A stretch of DNA of 64,000 nucleotides from contig NW_020194625.1 in assembly GCF_002865645.1 (NCBI RefSeq), forward strand, positions 62,001-126,000, given 5' to 3'. Origin of the DNA: Hyaloscypha bicolor E (Eukaryota > Ascomycota > Leotiomycetes > Helotiales > Hyaloscyphaceae). Below the pieces are notes generated by a model. The model was not told the origin of the DNA and made no database searches. It worked only from the letters and a program-made list of their open reading frames with translations. Below are positions 22,370-37,300 of this stretch, piece after piece. Within the stretch, counting starts at the first letter, position 1. Every line of letters starts with the position of its first letter. A program made the translations under genes and the position numbers.

Positions 22370-25300
22370 TTAAACCTACTATTTATAAGAGCTCCTAAAG
22401 TACTATAATTTCAGGGAAGTAATATCTCTATATTCTTAAAATAATATATAAATATATATAAGAACTATTATATTCCTGATAATACTAAAAGAAAGAGAAT
22501 TATCTATTATATCTCTCCCATTTATAAGAATTAGATTAAGGCTATACCGGAGTACTATACTAATAATCCAGGAAATTACTAGAAAACTAAATTCTTTAAG
22601 GCCTTACTAAAGGAATTCCGAAAGTATAACTAGGAAATACTCAAAATTAGCTATAACTTTCTTAATTAGATTATTATATAAGCCCAGAATAGAGAAATCT
22701 TATTTAAGTCTTATATTAATATATTTAATAAAATATTAAAGGAATTACTAAAAAGAAAAAAAATTAAAAAAATTATTTAGTATTAAGAATTTATAAGGGA
22801 ATTATTTATTCTAATAAAAGATTATATTCTTAAGAATATAAACTTTAAGCCTATAAATATTTCTATTTATAAATATAATAAGATATATAAGAAAATAATA
22901 ATATCCTATTAGTATAAAAAGAAGAAATATTATTTTAATATTACTAATAATCTAGATATATCCAGACTTAAATAAGAATACTTAAATATAATAATCTATA
23001 ATATAATTCCCAAATCAAAAAACAATTATTCCTTACTAGTTCCTTCTATTATACTTCCTAAAGCTACTATAAGTATAAGTAAGAGGAGAACCTAGCCTAT
23101 AGCTAATTATATAAAACTTACTAAAAATAGTAAACCTAAGAGAAATAATATTAACTAGCTAGTAAGAAGTCTAGAAAAACTATCTATTATTATTATAACT
23201 TAAGAGGACCTATAGAAATAACTTAATATAGCTACTATTATAATTCGGGAGGATATCTATAGCCTACTTATATAGCCTAGCTAACTATAATAAGTATAAT
23301 AATATTAATAGCCTAGTAAGTATAATTCGAATCTTTAGGAAAGATATACTAAAAGTTATAATAAAAGTTATAAAGAATATTATAGTAGCTATAGTAATTA
23401 AGCTAGAATAGGTAAAGAATCTAGATAACTATATTCTAGAGGAAATTAGTCTCAAATATAATTAGAAAATACTATTTAAGTTAATATAGCCTATAATATA
23501 AATCCAGAACCGAGAAAACGAATTTGTTATAAGTATTATAATAGGAATAAGAATAATAATATTAACCTAAAATATATCTATATCTCTTAGTTCTATTACC
23601 TACTAATAAAAGAACTTATAAACCATAGATATACTTACTAATTTAATAGAAAATAGTATAAAAGGCCATTTAAGCCTAGATAAGAAAGTATTTCCTTTTT
23701 CCTTACTAGTAAATACTAGTAGTTTAACCAAATTATTTCCTAAGTTCGAAAAGGAAAATTTAATTATAACTTAAATACTTAACCTAAAAATGTCTAAAGA
23801 TTAATAAGAGATATCTAGTTTACTAGGTAAAAAAGAGAAAAGGAAACTAGCTAACCGGGATCTATATATAAAAGCAAGTAAGTTATATCTAGGGAATCTA
23901 AATAGCCACTTTACCTTAGAGGAAATTATATTAGAATTACTAATACTTTAGGTTCTGGAATTAATAAATAATACTAAGATTTAGCTATAAATAGTATTTC
24001 TATTAGTATTATAATAAGTTTCTTATTAAGGAAAAAGGGAAAAGAAGTAGAAATAGCCAAAGAGGTTTTCCGAAAATAAGCTAGAATAGAAAAGAAGCTA
24101 TTCTATATAAGAGGCCAGAAGAATACTATTTCAAGAAATAATAAATAAGAAAATAGCCTAGCTAAGAATATAAATATTAATACTTCCGGAAATAAATAAG
24201 ACAAATTAGAGACCTAATATACTCTTAACTATAATAAGTATAAAATTCCTAAAATTAATAATATTCTAATAAGACTACTAAAGAAAGTAACTATTTTATT
24301 TCCGAAAACTTAAAAAAGAACGAAAATACTTATTAATACCTTAAAAATACTAGATCTAGCTACTATATTTCAGAACTAATAAATTAAAAATAATACTCCC
24401 TACTTTACTATTATATAAATAGGAAATACTATTATATTAAGTATAGTTAGATATACTAGGAAATCTGCAGAACTAGTAGCTATAGCTTATATAATAGATA
24501 AAATATTTAAAGAATTAGAAATATTAGTTTAGGTACCTAATACTAATAGAATTATTTAATTTAAAAGTAATAGTATTAATATTCGGATATTACTAGCTTA
24601 TAAATATATTATATAAGCTCTATATCTCTAGTTTATATTTCGAGAACCTTAAAGAAATATTAAATATAAAGAAATAATTAATACTAAAGCTAAAGTTAAT
24701 ATTTTCCCCGAAAAGATTTCCAGAAATATTAGTATAGTAATATATAATACTATAGATTATTAAATATCTACTATTATTAAGGCAGAATTTAGATTTATAG
24801 AAATAGTAAAGCTTAGAGCTAAGGTTATAAATAGAATAGAATATAAAGATATATTTTTTCTAATTAAAGGGGCTCTAAAAATCCTGCTTAATTAACTATT
24901 CTTAGTAAAAATAAAGATAAATATTATATATAGAAGTAATAATTTATAGGATAAAAGATTTACTAACCCTAAAAATAACTAGAATACCTATACTATTATA
25001 ATTATTCTACTTTTAAAAAATACCAGAAAGTAAAAGAAAGTAATAGTTTAAGAATACTAAGCTTCTAGAATTAAGAAATTAAGTAATATAAAACAGGAAA
25101 CTAAAAATAAAAAGGAAAAATAAAGCCTAGTATTATAACTAGTAATAATATTAGAAGAAATAGGAAAATACTAGAATTTCTTATAAATTCTTTTATTTTA
25201 GGTTTAGAAATTCAAGAAATTAATAATATTTTTAAAGAAACTAAAGCAGAAAAGGCTCTAATTAGAGTATTATTAAAAGTAGTTCCGGAATTAATAAAAA

Positions 25301-28300
25301 AAGAAGTAAAAAGAGTATTAAGTAAAGATATTTCTAAAAAAAAAATAAAGTAATATCTTCTAATAATAAAGAAATATATTCCCGAAACTAAGGAATATTA
25401 AACTTAAAACTAAAAAAAATTCTGAAATATATAAGAGCTTAAGGAAAACATATTAAAATACCAGATAAAAAGGTATTCTTTATACCTAACTAGGAAGAAG
25501 CTAAGTAAAAAGGTTATAAATTCCGGAGATTAGATAAAAAAAATACTAGAAAAAATAGCTATAGCTTTTAAAAAAAAGAATAATAACTATAGTTTATTTC
25601 TAGTTACGAGAATATATAAAATAAAAAATAAGAAGATTTAACTAATAAATACTAATAATAGAACTAGAAAAGGCCCTAGTAAATATTCGAACTAGTTTAA
25701 AAGATCTAAAGCTAGAGAATACTTATAAAAGTATACTAGAAAATATAAGAATTACCTTTTACTAAAGATATTAGCTATTTTAAGAGGTTTATAATTTATT
25801 CCGGAATGTCTTAAATAATTAGATATTAGTAACTAGCTCTAGGAAAAGAAACTAGCTATATTTCAAAAATTAATAATTAATTAAGAAAATATAATTATAT
25901 TTAATTAGAAAGAAGTAGAAAAAGTTTATAAGAATATTAGCCTATTTATTCTAATTAAGACTATTAAGTATAAAGCCTAATAAGAAAAGAATTTCCCATA
26001 TCCCAAAGCTCTAGTATTAATAGTAGTAAAAATACTATTAGAATATCTAGATTATAGAATTCTTAAGAAATATAATAAACCTTATCGAAATCTATAATTC
26101 TTAATTATAAAAAAGATTACTAGAACTTATAAACTAATTAATACTATTATAAAAATGAATTTAGTAATCCTATAAAATACTAACTTATTCTCATCTATTA
26201 ATGAAATTTCGGAGAAATTTACTAGGTATACTTATATTTCTCTAATTAATTTCTTTTCTGAATATAATTAACTTATACTAGATACTTATAATAGAGATTT
26301 AACTATATTTATAATGCCTCTAGAATTATTAAGAATAACTATATTATCTTAGGAAACTATTAATTCCGTTATATAGTTTATATAAGTTATTATAACTATT
26401 CTAGAGAATCTATTTCCTAAAATTACTATACTATTTATTAATAATATTAGAGTCAAGAGACCTTATATAAATTATAATAGATAGCTTATTTTACTCGGAA
26501 TTTGGCGTTTTATATTTAAATATCTTTAAAACCTAGATATAACCCTAGATAAAGTTAAATAAGCTAGAGCTAGTATAAAAGAAAAATCGCAGTTCTATTA
26601 TAATAGTATAATTATTATTAGCTTTATTTATAAAATACTTAAAAAAAGCCCTTTAAGTTCAGGAATTACTAAGATCTTAAAATAGAAATATTATAATAAT
26701 ATAATTAAAGGCAAGGCATTTATCAGAATTATTATTTACTATTATATTTAAATTAAAGGCTTTATAATTATTACCGAACTTATTTACTACTTAATAAGGA
26801 AAAATATAATATAAAACTAGGATAATAAATAAAAGCAAGCTATATGAATTTTTTAAGAAAAGCTTATTATAATTCTAATACTTTATAAGTTATACTATAA
26901 TCTATTAGAAAATTAGGAAATAATTATATTAGTAATAAATACTAGCCTGGATAAATAGGGCGGAACTCTTAATTAATATAATAATAAAGGGAAAAAGAAA
27001 GTTATATAATATAAGTCTAGAATCTGAAATAATACTAAATAGAAATATAATACTATTAAGAGAAAATACTAAGGGCTAGTAAAATATCTATAGAAAGTAT
27101 AATTCTGGCTATATAGAGTTTATTTTATTCTTAAACTAGATACTAATATACTCGTTATATAACTAAGCAAAGTAGCTATAAATCTTTCTAGAGCTCTAGT
27201 TACTTACTAGCTAGTATGAATTTAGTTATTTGATTTTAAAATTAAGTATATTAAGGAAACCAAGTATATTACTATTAATAAATTATTGAGATATCTATAA
27301 TAAGAAGGTAATACTAAAGATAATAAGGATATTAATAAATAGTTAGTAATAGAGCTTAATACTATTAAAATAATACTTATTAGGCAGAAAATTCGGATAA
27401 AAGAAGCAATTCCGGTTTAGTTATATAATATTATTTTAAGAAATCCGACTTCTAAGACCTTTACTAGATATTTAAATAATAGTATCTAGTTACTAGAGAT
27501 TAATAATTAAAGCCTTATTATATCTAGAAATAAATTAGTAATATTAAAAAATAATAAAATCCGGAAGTTATATAATAAAGGCCGCAGCCTTTTATATATA
27601 ATTACTAGTAAAATAGTAAATAATAATACTAACTCCTATATTTTATTTAATAATCTAACTATTTTACTAAATTCCTTAAATAATAACTATTTTAAATAAT
27701 ACTAGAATATTATATAATATCTTATAATATTCTCTAAACTAGAAGAAATATCTAGGGCCAAGTTTCGAAAGTTAAGTAAGGAAGCTTTAAATTATAGTAT
27801 AAGAGATTAATTACTATAAAGAGTTATATCTAAAATATACTTATTTTAACTTATTATTAATAATTAAAAATAAAGGGAAATTATTATTAAAGAGCTATAT
27901 AATAAGATTAAATATACCAGAAAAGAAAATATCTTTTATTTAGTAGCTAGTTACTATTACTAGGAAAATTACTATAATTATATACGGAAGTATATTAATA
28001 CTTATAAGATCTATTAATATAAGAATAAAAGAAAATAAGAAGAAGCTTTATATCTAATAAAAGCTATATCTCTTTTCTATTACCTTAGGATTAATATAAT
28101 TAAACTACTAGACTATAAAGGATATAACTTATTAGTTATTACTAGAGACGACTTCTTAGAATAGATTAAAGCTAGATCTTTAAAGAACCTAACTAGTAAG
28201 AAGGTAGCCAAGTTTATTTAGGAAGAAATTATTTATAAATATAATTTATTTAGGTAACTTAAGATAAATAGCGAATTAGAATTTAAAGAAATAGTAATTT

Positions 28301-28740
28301 AGGAACTTAATAAGCTAGGAATTAATAAAATTATTATTTTGGCCTATAATTCTAAGGGAAATAATATAATTAAAAGAGAATATTAACTAATTATTTAAAT
28401 ACTTATTATATTTATAATAAATAGAAAAAAGCCTTAGGTAAATTTATTACTATATATTCTATTTACTAACCAAATTACTATATATAAACTAACTAGATTT
28501 ACTTTCTTTTATATAGTTTATAATAGGGAAATAGTACTATTTATAGAAATATGCTTTCTAATCTAGAGAATACTTAGATAAGATAAAGTCTATAATAGAG
28601 AAATATTTCTAGAGATATATATAAAGCAAATATAAATAAGAGATAAAGATATTAAAGAAGCCAGAATAAAAAAGAATAAAAGATACTAAAAAAGAAAAAG
28701 TAATTTAATATTATTTACTAGATTTATTTAAAGCCTATTT
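22370..28740 (+). pseudogene. gag-pol of the Gypsy element, RIP-killed
   Basis: A gag-like part (about 22377-22650) reads FRGSNISIFLKQY and FFKALLKEFRKYN. Reverse transcriptase lies at about 26000-26550: the block KPYRNL...LIIKK, then INEISEKFTRYT, FFSEYN and RDLTIF, and the catalytic box reads LFINNIRVK, with both Asp codons now AAT (26440-26445). RNase H follows: INTS at 26935 where VDAS is expected, then RALVTY and LFDFKIKYI. Integrase is at about 28090-28450: LVITRDDF, then LKINSELEFK where the family has VDGGPEF (Asn codon 28267-28269). These steps convert the RNA copy to DNA and insert it. Stops are nearly all TAA/TAG. No protease motif was confirmed. Confidence 0.85.
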
Positions 28741-29229
28741 CCGAAAAGAATCTAGTTCTTATATATAATATTAAATTAATAGATTAAGACAAGTCAAGAA
28801 ATATAAAGCTACTATATTATTAGCTTAGCCCGTATAAAGTAAAATATATAGATTAACTAAAAGAATATTATATATTAGAAGAACTTAATAGTACTATATT
28901 CCAAAAGATATATACCGGGAATTAACTCAAGTAATTTATTAAAAGAAATAGATTCTAGTATTTTCCTAAAAACAAAGTTAATAATAAGTATATATCTATA
29001 AATAAATATTTTAAGATAAATATAAAACTAGAAAAGGAAGTAGTTATAAAATATTATAAGCAAAATAGTACTTAGGAAATCGAGAAAGCTACTAGTATTA
29101 TTATATATATTCTAGAGTTACTAGAATTAGAAAAAGCAAACTATATCTCTTTTATAGAAGACTAGAAAGAAGTATTTAATAATAGAAGCTTTTCTTAACC
29201 TAAAGTAAAGTTTATTATCTTTAATTCTT

Positions 29230-32200
29230 TATATATTTTTTGTTTTTTTTTTCTAACTAATATTTATAATCTCTAAAGAATATTATTATTAGACTATTAT
29301 TCTGGAAATTAGACGAGCTTTACTATTATTTATTTCTTATTATTATCTAATTATTATTACTAGATAATATTCTTAATATATGAAATTCTATTACTAGATT
29401 TTAGGAATTAAATATAAAGAATTTCTTTTAATATAAAAATAAATAGGAAGTTAAGAGATTATCTTATAAACTCTTGATATCAAATTATAATAATAAATAA
29501 TAACTATATTTAGAATTAGGGAAAAAAGAAAAGAAAAAAAAAAGTCTTTTATATATATCTTACTAAACTAGAAATCTTTTAAAGGCTCTACTTGCCTTTT
29601 TAACTAGCTATTCTTATGGCTTATACTAGTCTAAAGCTCGACTATAATATCTATAAATCTCGACTTTAACTTAAACTACTATTATAAGTTTCCTTATAAT
29701 ACCTAAATAAACTTCCTAATTAGGAGTTATATATAAACGGAATAGCTAAACTAGAAGCCATATAAAAGGAAAGAGAAACCTTATTAAACCTAATAGTTAT
29801 TTCTAAAGGTATTTAATAATATATAATTCTGGGAATCTATTAGATATTAAATAAACTAGATCTACTTATTTAAAGCTTACCTTATATTAGAAAACCCACT
29901 TCCTCTTTAATATAACTATAGCTATTCTTAAAACTTATATTATGGTTTAGTTAGTATATTATATATTCCTACTTTTATATAAAAAGAACTTCTCTTATAT
30001 AGAACTTATTCCCTAATTAAGATACTATTTTATTACTAGAAACTAATTACTTTTTTAAAAAGCTAATATAATTTACTAATTCTTACTATTAATCTATTCC
30101 TTACTATTAAATATTATTTAAATAATTCCTATATCCTTAATACTAATTCGGAATACCTGATTTTTCTATATTCTATATTAACTTTAATATTAACTATTCT
30201 AAACTTAATAATAATACTATAAACCCTATTTATACTATCTTATAGTTCTTTTTTCTATATATTCTAATATCTTTAGTATTACCTTTATTAATATAAATAT
30301 TACTTTAAAGTCCTAAATAACTAAATAGTTTTATACTATTTAAAGTCGACTTTAATAAATACTAAATAAATATAATTAGCTTTTGGAAGAAATACAGATT
30401 AGTTTCGGAAAAAGTAATATCTTATTCTAAGTTATTCCTTAATCCTATTATTCTAACTTTTTTTCTATTAATACTTATTTTATATTTTCCCTAATATTTT
30501 TAGTATACTTATATATCTTACCTTTTATATATTTCTTATATTATTTCTCTTCTTTTATACTATTTTTTGAGTTAATAGAGATATTTCTAAATAAATAGGA
30601 AGTCGGGATATATCTATATTATAAAATTTTTATTATTCTCTTTTATATTCTAATATTTCAGATACTATTACTATATTTATATTTCTATTATATTACTTTC
30701 TTATTTCCCTATTATTACTATTTAGTTTAACCTACCTTAATTATTTCCTTAATTATATTTTCTTGGGTATATATATTTATATTCTTTTCTGTAATAAAAG
30801 CCTAATTCTATATTTTATTTTCTATAATTATTCCTAATTCGTAATTATATTACTTTAAATATATCTAATTATTATATCTATTTTCCCTATTATATATATT
30901 ACTATTTTAGCTTTATTTTCTTACTAGAAAGAAAGAAAAACTCGAATATATATAATATATTTATATAATTTAAGACTATTCTAATTTACTCTTTATTTTG
31001 AAATATATTTAAAAGAAATCCTTATAATCTCGAGAACTTTTAATTCTATAACCTATAACTATTATATTAATAATACCTTTATAATTTATTAAGAATAACA
31101 AAATAACTAAAGAATAGATTCCTCAAGTTAGTAAAGTATAGTAGCTAGTTCTTATAAGCTATAGTATTATTAAAAGCCTATAGATTAATAGTATTAAAGT
31201 TTAGAATATTAAAGAAGCTTGGGTAATTATAGAAAGTCTACTAATACCAGAAAAGATAGCTATAATTACCGAATTTAATATAAATATCCTAGATAAGCTC
31301 AGTAATATATATAATAAGCTCTTAAAATAGAAAACCTTTATTAGAAACGGAACTAGACTGGAATTAACTAAGAAAGAGCTAAAGAACTACTAAGCTAATA
31401 ATATGAAATTCGAAAATATTATTAAAGGCATTTCTAAAAGCAGATAAGAAAAGCTTAATAAGATTAAGATTATAGTAAACGGTCTTAATACTAAGGGACA
31501 AAATGAAATTATACTATATAGTAAAGCTTTTAGCTAATATATTAATAATATCTATAATAATCTTAGTAAGAATATTTATAAGAAGTTATATTTTCTTTTT
31601 AAGATAAAAGCTTTAATATATAAAGCTATTTAGTTAATTAATAAAGCTACTTTGAAATATATTAAGAATAAGAAGTATTAGAATACTAGTATATTTACTA
31701 AATTAGATATTACTAAGGTATTTAAGTATACTAAAGCTATTTCGGAATATAGAGAATTGAAATTTAAGCTACTATTAGCTAATAATCTCAAGGCTAAATA
31801 GTATATCTTTAATACTTCCGGAATCCAAATTAAGAAAGTTTATAGTAATAAGCCTTTTCCTGCTTTCTAAAATAAGCCTAAAAAATGGGCCCTTATTATA
31901 ATTTTAGTTTTGACTTAACTAGATCTAGCTAAGAAAAATAGAGCTAATTTAGTAGAGCCTAGTAAGAAGACTACTAGTAAAGCTAGTAGAACTAGTATAA
32001 CTAGATAAGAAGAACCTAGTAAAAATAAAAAACAAGCTAAACCTAAGACTTCTAATAAATAGCAGAAATCTAAGTATTAGATTAAATATAAAGTTAGTAA
32101 AATAGCAGAAAGCAAGAAGGAACTTTCTATACTAAAGGAAAAGATATTATCTAAAAAGACTTCCTTAACTATATCTAGAAACAAGAAGTAAAAGACCAGG

Positions 32201-33840
32201 AATATTAAATTCGGAGAACTTAATAAAGGTATTTAGTATATTTATAAGATATTAGCTAAATGAAAATTAATACTTATTTAATAGGATAAATATATCTTTA
32301 AGGAAATATATAGTAGTATTATAGGACCTATCTTTAAGCGAGAATACTATAGGATTAATAATAGATTCCTTAAAGCTTCCTATATAATATATACTTAGTA
32401 ACTTACTAATACTTTCTCTATTAATATATAAGAGATCGAGAATACTTTAAAGGTAATTACTAAGATCTATAAAATTACTAAAGGCAAGAAGTATATTTCT
32501 ATTACTTAGGTAAATAAGGAAATACGAGATTTCTTTTTTAAGAAATAAGAAATCGAAAAGTATAAATATAAGTACTATATTTCTAATTAATTCCGCCCTA
32601 ATCTATAGCTCTAATTTAATACTATAGTCCCTATTTCTAAGTCTAGTACTATTAATCTAAATACTAATAGCTATATTTATAAGAAGGATTACCTGAAGTA
32701 AATTAAGAAGCTTAGTATTTAAGAGCTCTTAATAAAAAAGATAGAGATACTATAGTTCTATTTCCGAAAAAATAATATATTAATATATAAAGATCTTAGT
32801 AATAGCTACTTTATCTTAGCCTCTTAACTTTTAATAACAGATCTATTAATATAGCTCGGCTTTTATAAGGTATTAAGTAAGTATCCTATTTACCTAGTTA
32901 CTTACCCTTAATTAGCCTAATACTTTACTTCTAGAAATATTAATTATAATTAGTATAAAGGTAATACTAAAAATCTAGCTATTACTAAAGCTTTAAATAG
33001 CGAATTTTACCTTAGTAAAAAGTATTAAAATATTAGCTATATTTTCCTTATAGATCGTAAAAAGGCTACTACTTTTAATAAGAAGTTCTCTAAAGATATT
33101 AATTACTTTTCTATTTCAAATAAATTTAAGCCGGAAATAGCTAAGGAAATAGGTAAGTATTTACTAAAGGTAATAGAAGGAAAGATTTCAAGTATAGTCT
33201 ATTTAACTAGACAAATAAATGCCTTTAGCTAGGTAATCTATAAGTCTGGAATTATGGGAAAGTATTAATTCTCGGATAATATATAAGTTAAAGAATAGCT
33301 TAATAATAATTTATTACTTAATAGGCCTTTTACTATAATTTCCATAAATCTAATTACTATTAAGGATAAAATATACGAAAATAAAGTCTCCTATAAAGTT
33401 ATTAAAGCCTTTTATCTAGAGCTTTCTTTTCCTATTAAAAGTTAATTTAAGGATATTATAGATAATACGAAATTCGAAAAAGCTATTTATTTAGAGTATA
33501 TTAATGTAATTTATAATATGATTTATTATAATAAGCCTTCTAATACCCTATAGTAAAGGCAGAAATTAAGTAATAGTTAAAGGCAAATACTAATTAATAT
33601 AGAGAACTATATTGGATTTAGTATAAGAATATAGTTAAGCGGGTTTGAATTACTTTTAAGCAAGTTCGAAAATATAAAATAAGACTATTTAAAGGTAATA
33701 AGTCTTATTTTAGGTATATAGAGGAGAAATTAGATTAACTAATAGAGGAGGATCCTGAATATTTTATTATTTCGGACTCTAAATAGGATTTTTCTATTAT
33801 TTTTAGTATTTAGGGAATAAGTATAAATAAATAAAGAATT
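29230..33840. pseudogene. Extra coding-like cargo between integrase and 3' LTR
   Basis: About 29.6-31.0 kb is pyrimidine-rich on the plus strand and reads as coding-like on the minus strand. About 31.1-33.8 kb reads on the plus strand: a stretch from about 33130 to 33650 keeps one frame with only TAA/TAG stops, including YLTRQINAF, KVIKAFYLELSFPIK and LEYINVIYNM. A Lys/Ser/Thr-rich part lies at about 31920-32160. I do not recognise either protein. The arrangement could be captured host genes, an additional retroelement ORF, or a second element nested inside. Confidence 0.4.
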
Positions 33841-33843
33841 AGA

Positions 33844-34146
33844 TATAATATAGCAGGCTATACTTGTTAAAAATCGCATTATTTTGGCGGTTTTAGGATT
33901 TAGGTTATATAGTAAAAGCTATAGCCTTTTATATATAACTTGCGAAAATTATATAAGAAAGCTGGTTTTTCTATAAACTTAGAAAATAATTCTTTATAAG
34001 TATTTAATTAATTAAGCTTTTATATACTATATACTATTTATGCTTTACTATTTATGCTTTTGATTTATTATTTTACTATTAAGTTACGTTTTGCGCTCTG
34101 GTATACTTTATATGGGTTTTTGTCTTATTATAGTTTCCCTCTCACA
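33844..34146 (+). repeat. 3' LTR of the Gypsy element
   Basis: Starts TATAATATAGCAGGCTATAC, aligning base for base with the 5' LTR start. Nearly every difference is G to A or C to T. It ends ctctcaca, preserving a canonical CA end. Confidence 0.8.
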
Positions 34147-34317
34147 ATATATATAAAGGCGTTTATTAAAGGAAAGAAGCTTTGGAATTCGAAATTAAAA
34201 CCTACCTTATTTAGCTTACCTGGAAAATTTACTAGCCTTTAAAAAGTGAATTTTAAAAGTGAATTTAAAGTCAGTAAAGGTGATATCCGTTAAATAAGTG
34301 CCTGGGGCATCCAATTA

Positions 34318-37300
34318 CAGCAATATTCGAAACTAGCTTTAAAACACCATTTTTTTTACCGAGCTTTGGAAATCGCGTCTAGAGCCGTATTATGCAAGAC
34401 CCAATATTACTGAATCGCGAATTACTCAATAACCACAACTCCAGATTAAGAAGTAAGTTAATCGAATAATAGATTGCCTGCCTATCTTTAGTTCCCTAAT
34501 AGTATTAGTGCCCAAGCCCGGTATTCGTTTGCTACTATACGTGAATAGGCAAATCAAGAATGCCTTATATAATCCTAAAGCTATTATTAATAAAACCTAT
34601 CTTTAATAACTTGCTATTAATTTTATTACTACTATTTAGACAATATATGCTTATTAGAGACAAATTACTATTAGAAGACTTATTATATACTATTTAGGAG
34701 ATTCTCGGAAAATAATTATATTTTATATAAAGCAGGCTATTTATTACTTTTTTATTAAGATATCTTAATTATATTAGAATAAGATTATAAAGTTCTTATT
34801 AATAGCTTTCGGGATTATTATTAATAGATTAATATTATATAAAAAAAAGCTTATAATAATAGTTATATAAAGAAATAAAGAGCTAAGAACTTAATAATAA
34901 AATAATCTTTAATAATTTATAATAGATTAAATTATTTATATAAACGAATTAGAAAGTAATAAATATAATAGTAATATAATAATATCTTATTAGCTTTAAA
35001 AAAAGGAGTTTTAATTTTTCTAATATATATAATTAAAAAATATATTATATTTATTATATTTATAAATAGTTTAATAAGAGTTATATTTAAGAACTTTATT
35101 ATTAAATAGATTTTACTTCTTTATAACTCTTTTATGGCTTCTTAATTAGTAATTATAATAAATAATATATTAGTTTATTATAAATTATAAAATTGAATTT
35201 TTAAGGCTTATTAATACCGGAATATCTAAATATACTAGCTTCTTTTTTATTTGCCCGATTTTAATTTAATTAAAAAAAGCTTTAGTAATATAAAAGCTTA
35301 TATATATTATATATATTAAAAAGAGTATTATAAATATAGGAATTATTAAAAATATAGAAATATATAAAATATTATATAATTAGGGCTATTTTAGATATAT
35401 TTTAAAAAGTATTTATTTATTAGAAATATAGCCCTTTATTATAATATATATTTGATTTCTTATATTTTACTTATATTTTATTTATATTTTATTAATAAAA
35501 TATAATAAAATTTACTTTTTATAATATTAATTTATAAAATAAATTCTTTAATTAATTATATTTTTATATTACTTTTAAAGAATTAAAATTATTTAATTTT
35601 ATTAAAAGTTTATAAAGTAAAAGCCCTTTTTATTTATATGTTTTTTAATGTTTTTATAAAGATTTTATAAATTATTTTATTTAATATAATTTCTTATTTA
35701 AATTTCTATTTAAAACACATATTAAATTATAATATAAAAGAAAATTAAAGAGGGAAATAAAATAATATTATAATTATAAAGCAAGAAAAATAGAAATATA
35801 TTATATTATATATAATACTTATAATAATAAAATAATTTTTTCTTCTTTAAAATAAAGTATTTATAATTTCCTTATAAATAATCCGGTATATATAAGTTTA
35901 TAAATAGCTCTTTATATTATTTAACTAGTTTACGATTTACTATAATATAAAGGCCTTGAATTACTTCTTAATAAATATACTAAATAGGTTTTTGTTAAAA
36001 GACTTGAGATTAAATAAAAATAAAAATATTATTAGAAACTTTCTTATATAAAAATATAGCTATTACTTTGCCTATTTTTAATTCATTAATCTTGAAATTG
36101 TCTTTTCTAATTACTCATATAGCCTTATTAATATTCTTCTTATTTTTATTAACTATAATTATTAACTCGTCTTAAAAATCGAGAAAAAAATTAATTATAA
36201 GATATTAAATTAAAAATAAGGCTTGAGATATAAAATTATAAGAAAAGAGTCGAGAATAAAAGTATAAGGGCTATTATAATAATATTAACTTTTAAGGAGA
36301 TCGAATTTATTATAATACTTAAAATATAGTAATAAAGAATATTATAGTTATTATGGAAGGTTATTAAATAATAATTAGTTAAACTTCTATAAAAGTAAAT
36401 ATAGAAATAAATATATCTTCTTTTATAGCTTTTTCTTAACTCTATTTTTTCTTTTTTATCTTTTACTATTCTTAAAAGAAATAAGCTATTTAATTAAATA
36501 ATAATATATTAATTATAACTTTAGGAATTATATTAATTAAAATAGCTTACTTATTTTATTACTTTAATATAACTTTATAATATTCTTTTAATAAACTTGT
36601 TATATAATTATAAGAATTATAATTAAAGTGATTGAGATCTTTATAAAAGTACTATATAAATATCTTTTAATAAATATACTTTTGAGTTAAAAAGCTTATA
36701 TTACGGGCTGCTTTTTCTTAAAGTTATTAATTCGTTATAAAGTCTCGTAATTTCAGAGAAAAGTATAAAAAAACTCGAAATTATTATTAATATTAAAAGA
36801 AATAAGTCTTATAAGTTATATAATATATAATCTAGATTTATTTTTAGTTTTACTTTTTACTTTATTTATACTTAGAGAAAAGGTCTTTTAATAATTAAAT
36901 ATCTTATATATTATATTTATATAAATCTTATAATATATCTTTTAATCTCTATTACTATTTTTTTCTATTTAATAGAGCAAAATTAAAAGGCCAAGCCAAG
37001 AATTATTATTATTAATATATATGAAATTAATTACTTTAAAATTACTAATTCTAATTATCTAGTAAAGCAACTTTGGTTTCTCATATAGCCAGAGATTATA
37101 AATGGTTTTAAACTCTCTAATATATTTGATATAAAAAAAGGCTCGTAAATTATTCTATATAATAAAGTTAATATTTATAATCTTTGAGAATATCTTCTCT
37201 TTTTATATATTATCTATAATCGGGATTATAAATATAGATATATTATAGGGTGCTTCTTGCTTAATTAAAGGATCAAATAGCGGAGGAGGAGGTTATATTG

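Larger units (their letters stand above)
21027..34146 (+). mobile_element. Gypsy-type LTR retrotransposon, 13.1 kb, RIP-killed
   Basis: Two 303-bp LTRs (21027-21329 and 33844-34146) bound the element, with ATAT on both sides as a possible 4-bp target duplication. The order gag-like, RT, RNase H, integrase is that of Gypsy/Metaviridae. All catalytic centres checked have Asp changed to Asn. It is about twice the usual length for this group because 4.6 kb lies between the integrase and the 3' LTR. Confidence 0.8.

Noticed and set aside
34054..34242. 62-codon frame over the 3' LTR end
   Set aside because: It begins inside the LTR with a TTG-type start and crosses the element border; an artefact of low stop density.
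34490..34870. A separate Gypsy element at the left end of the DNA transposon
   Set aside because: Only a short reverse-transcriptase-like stretch is readable, with no LTR or other domain, so it is noted in the transposon entry and not called as an element.
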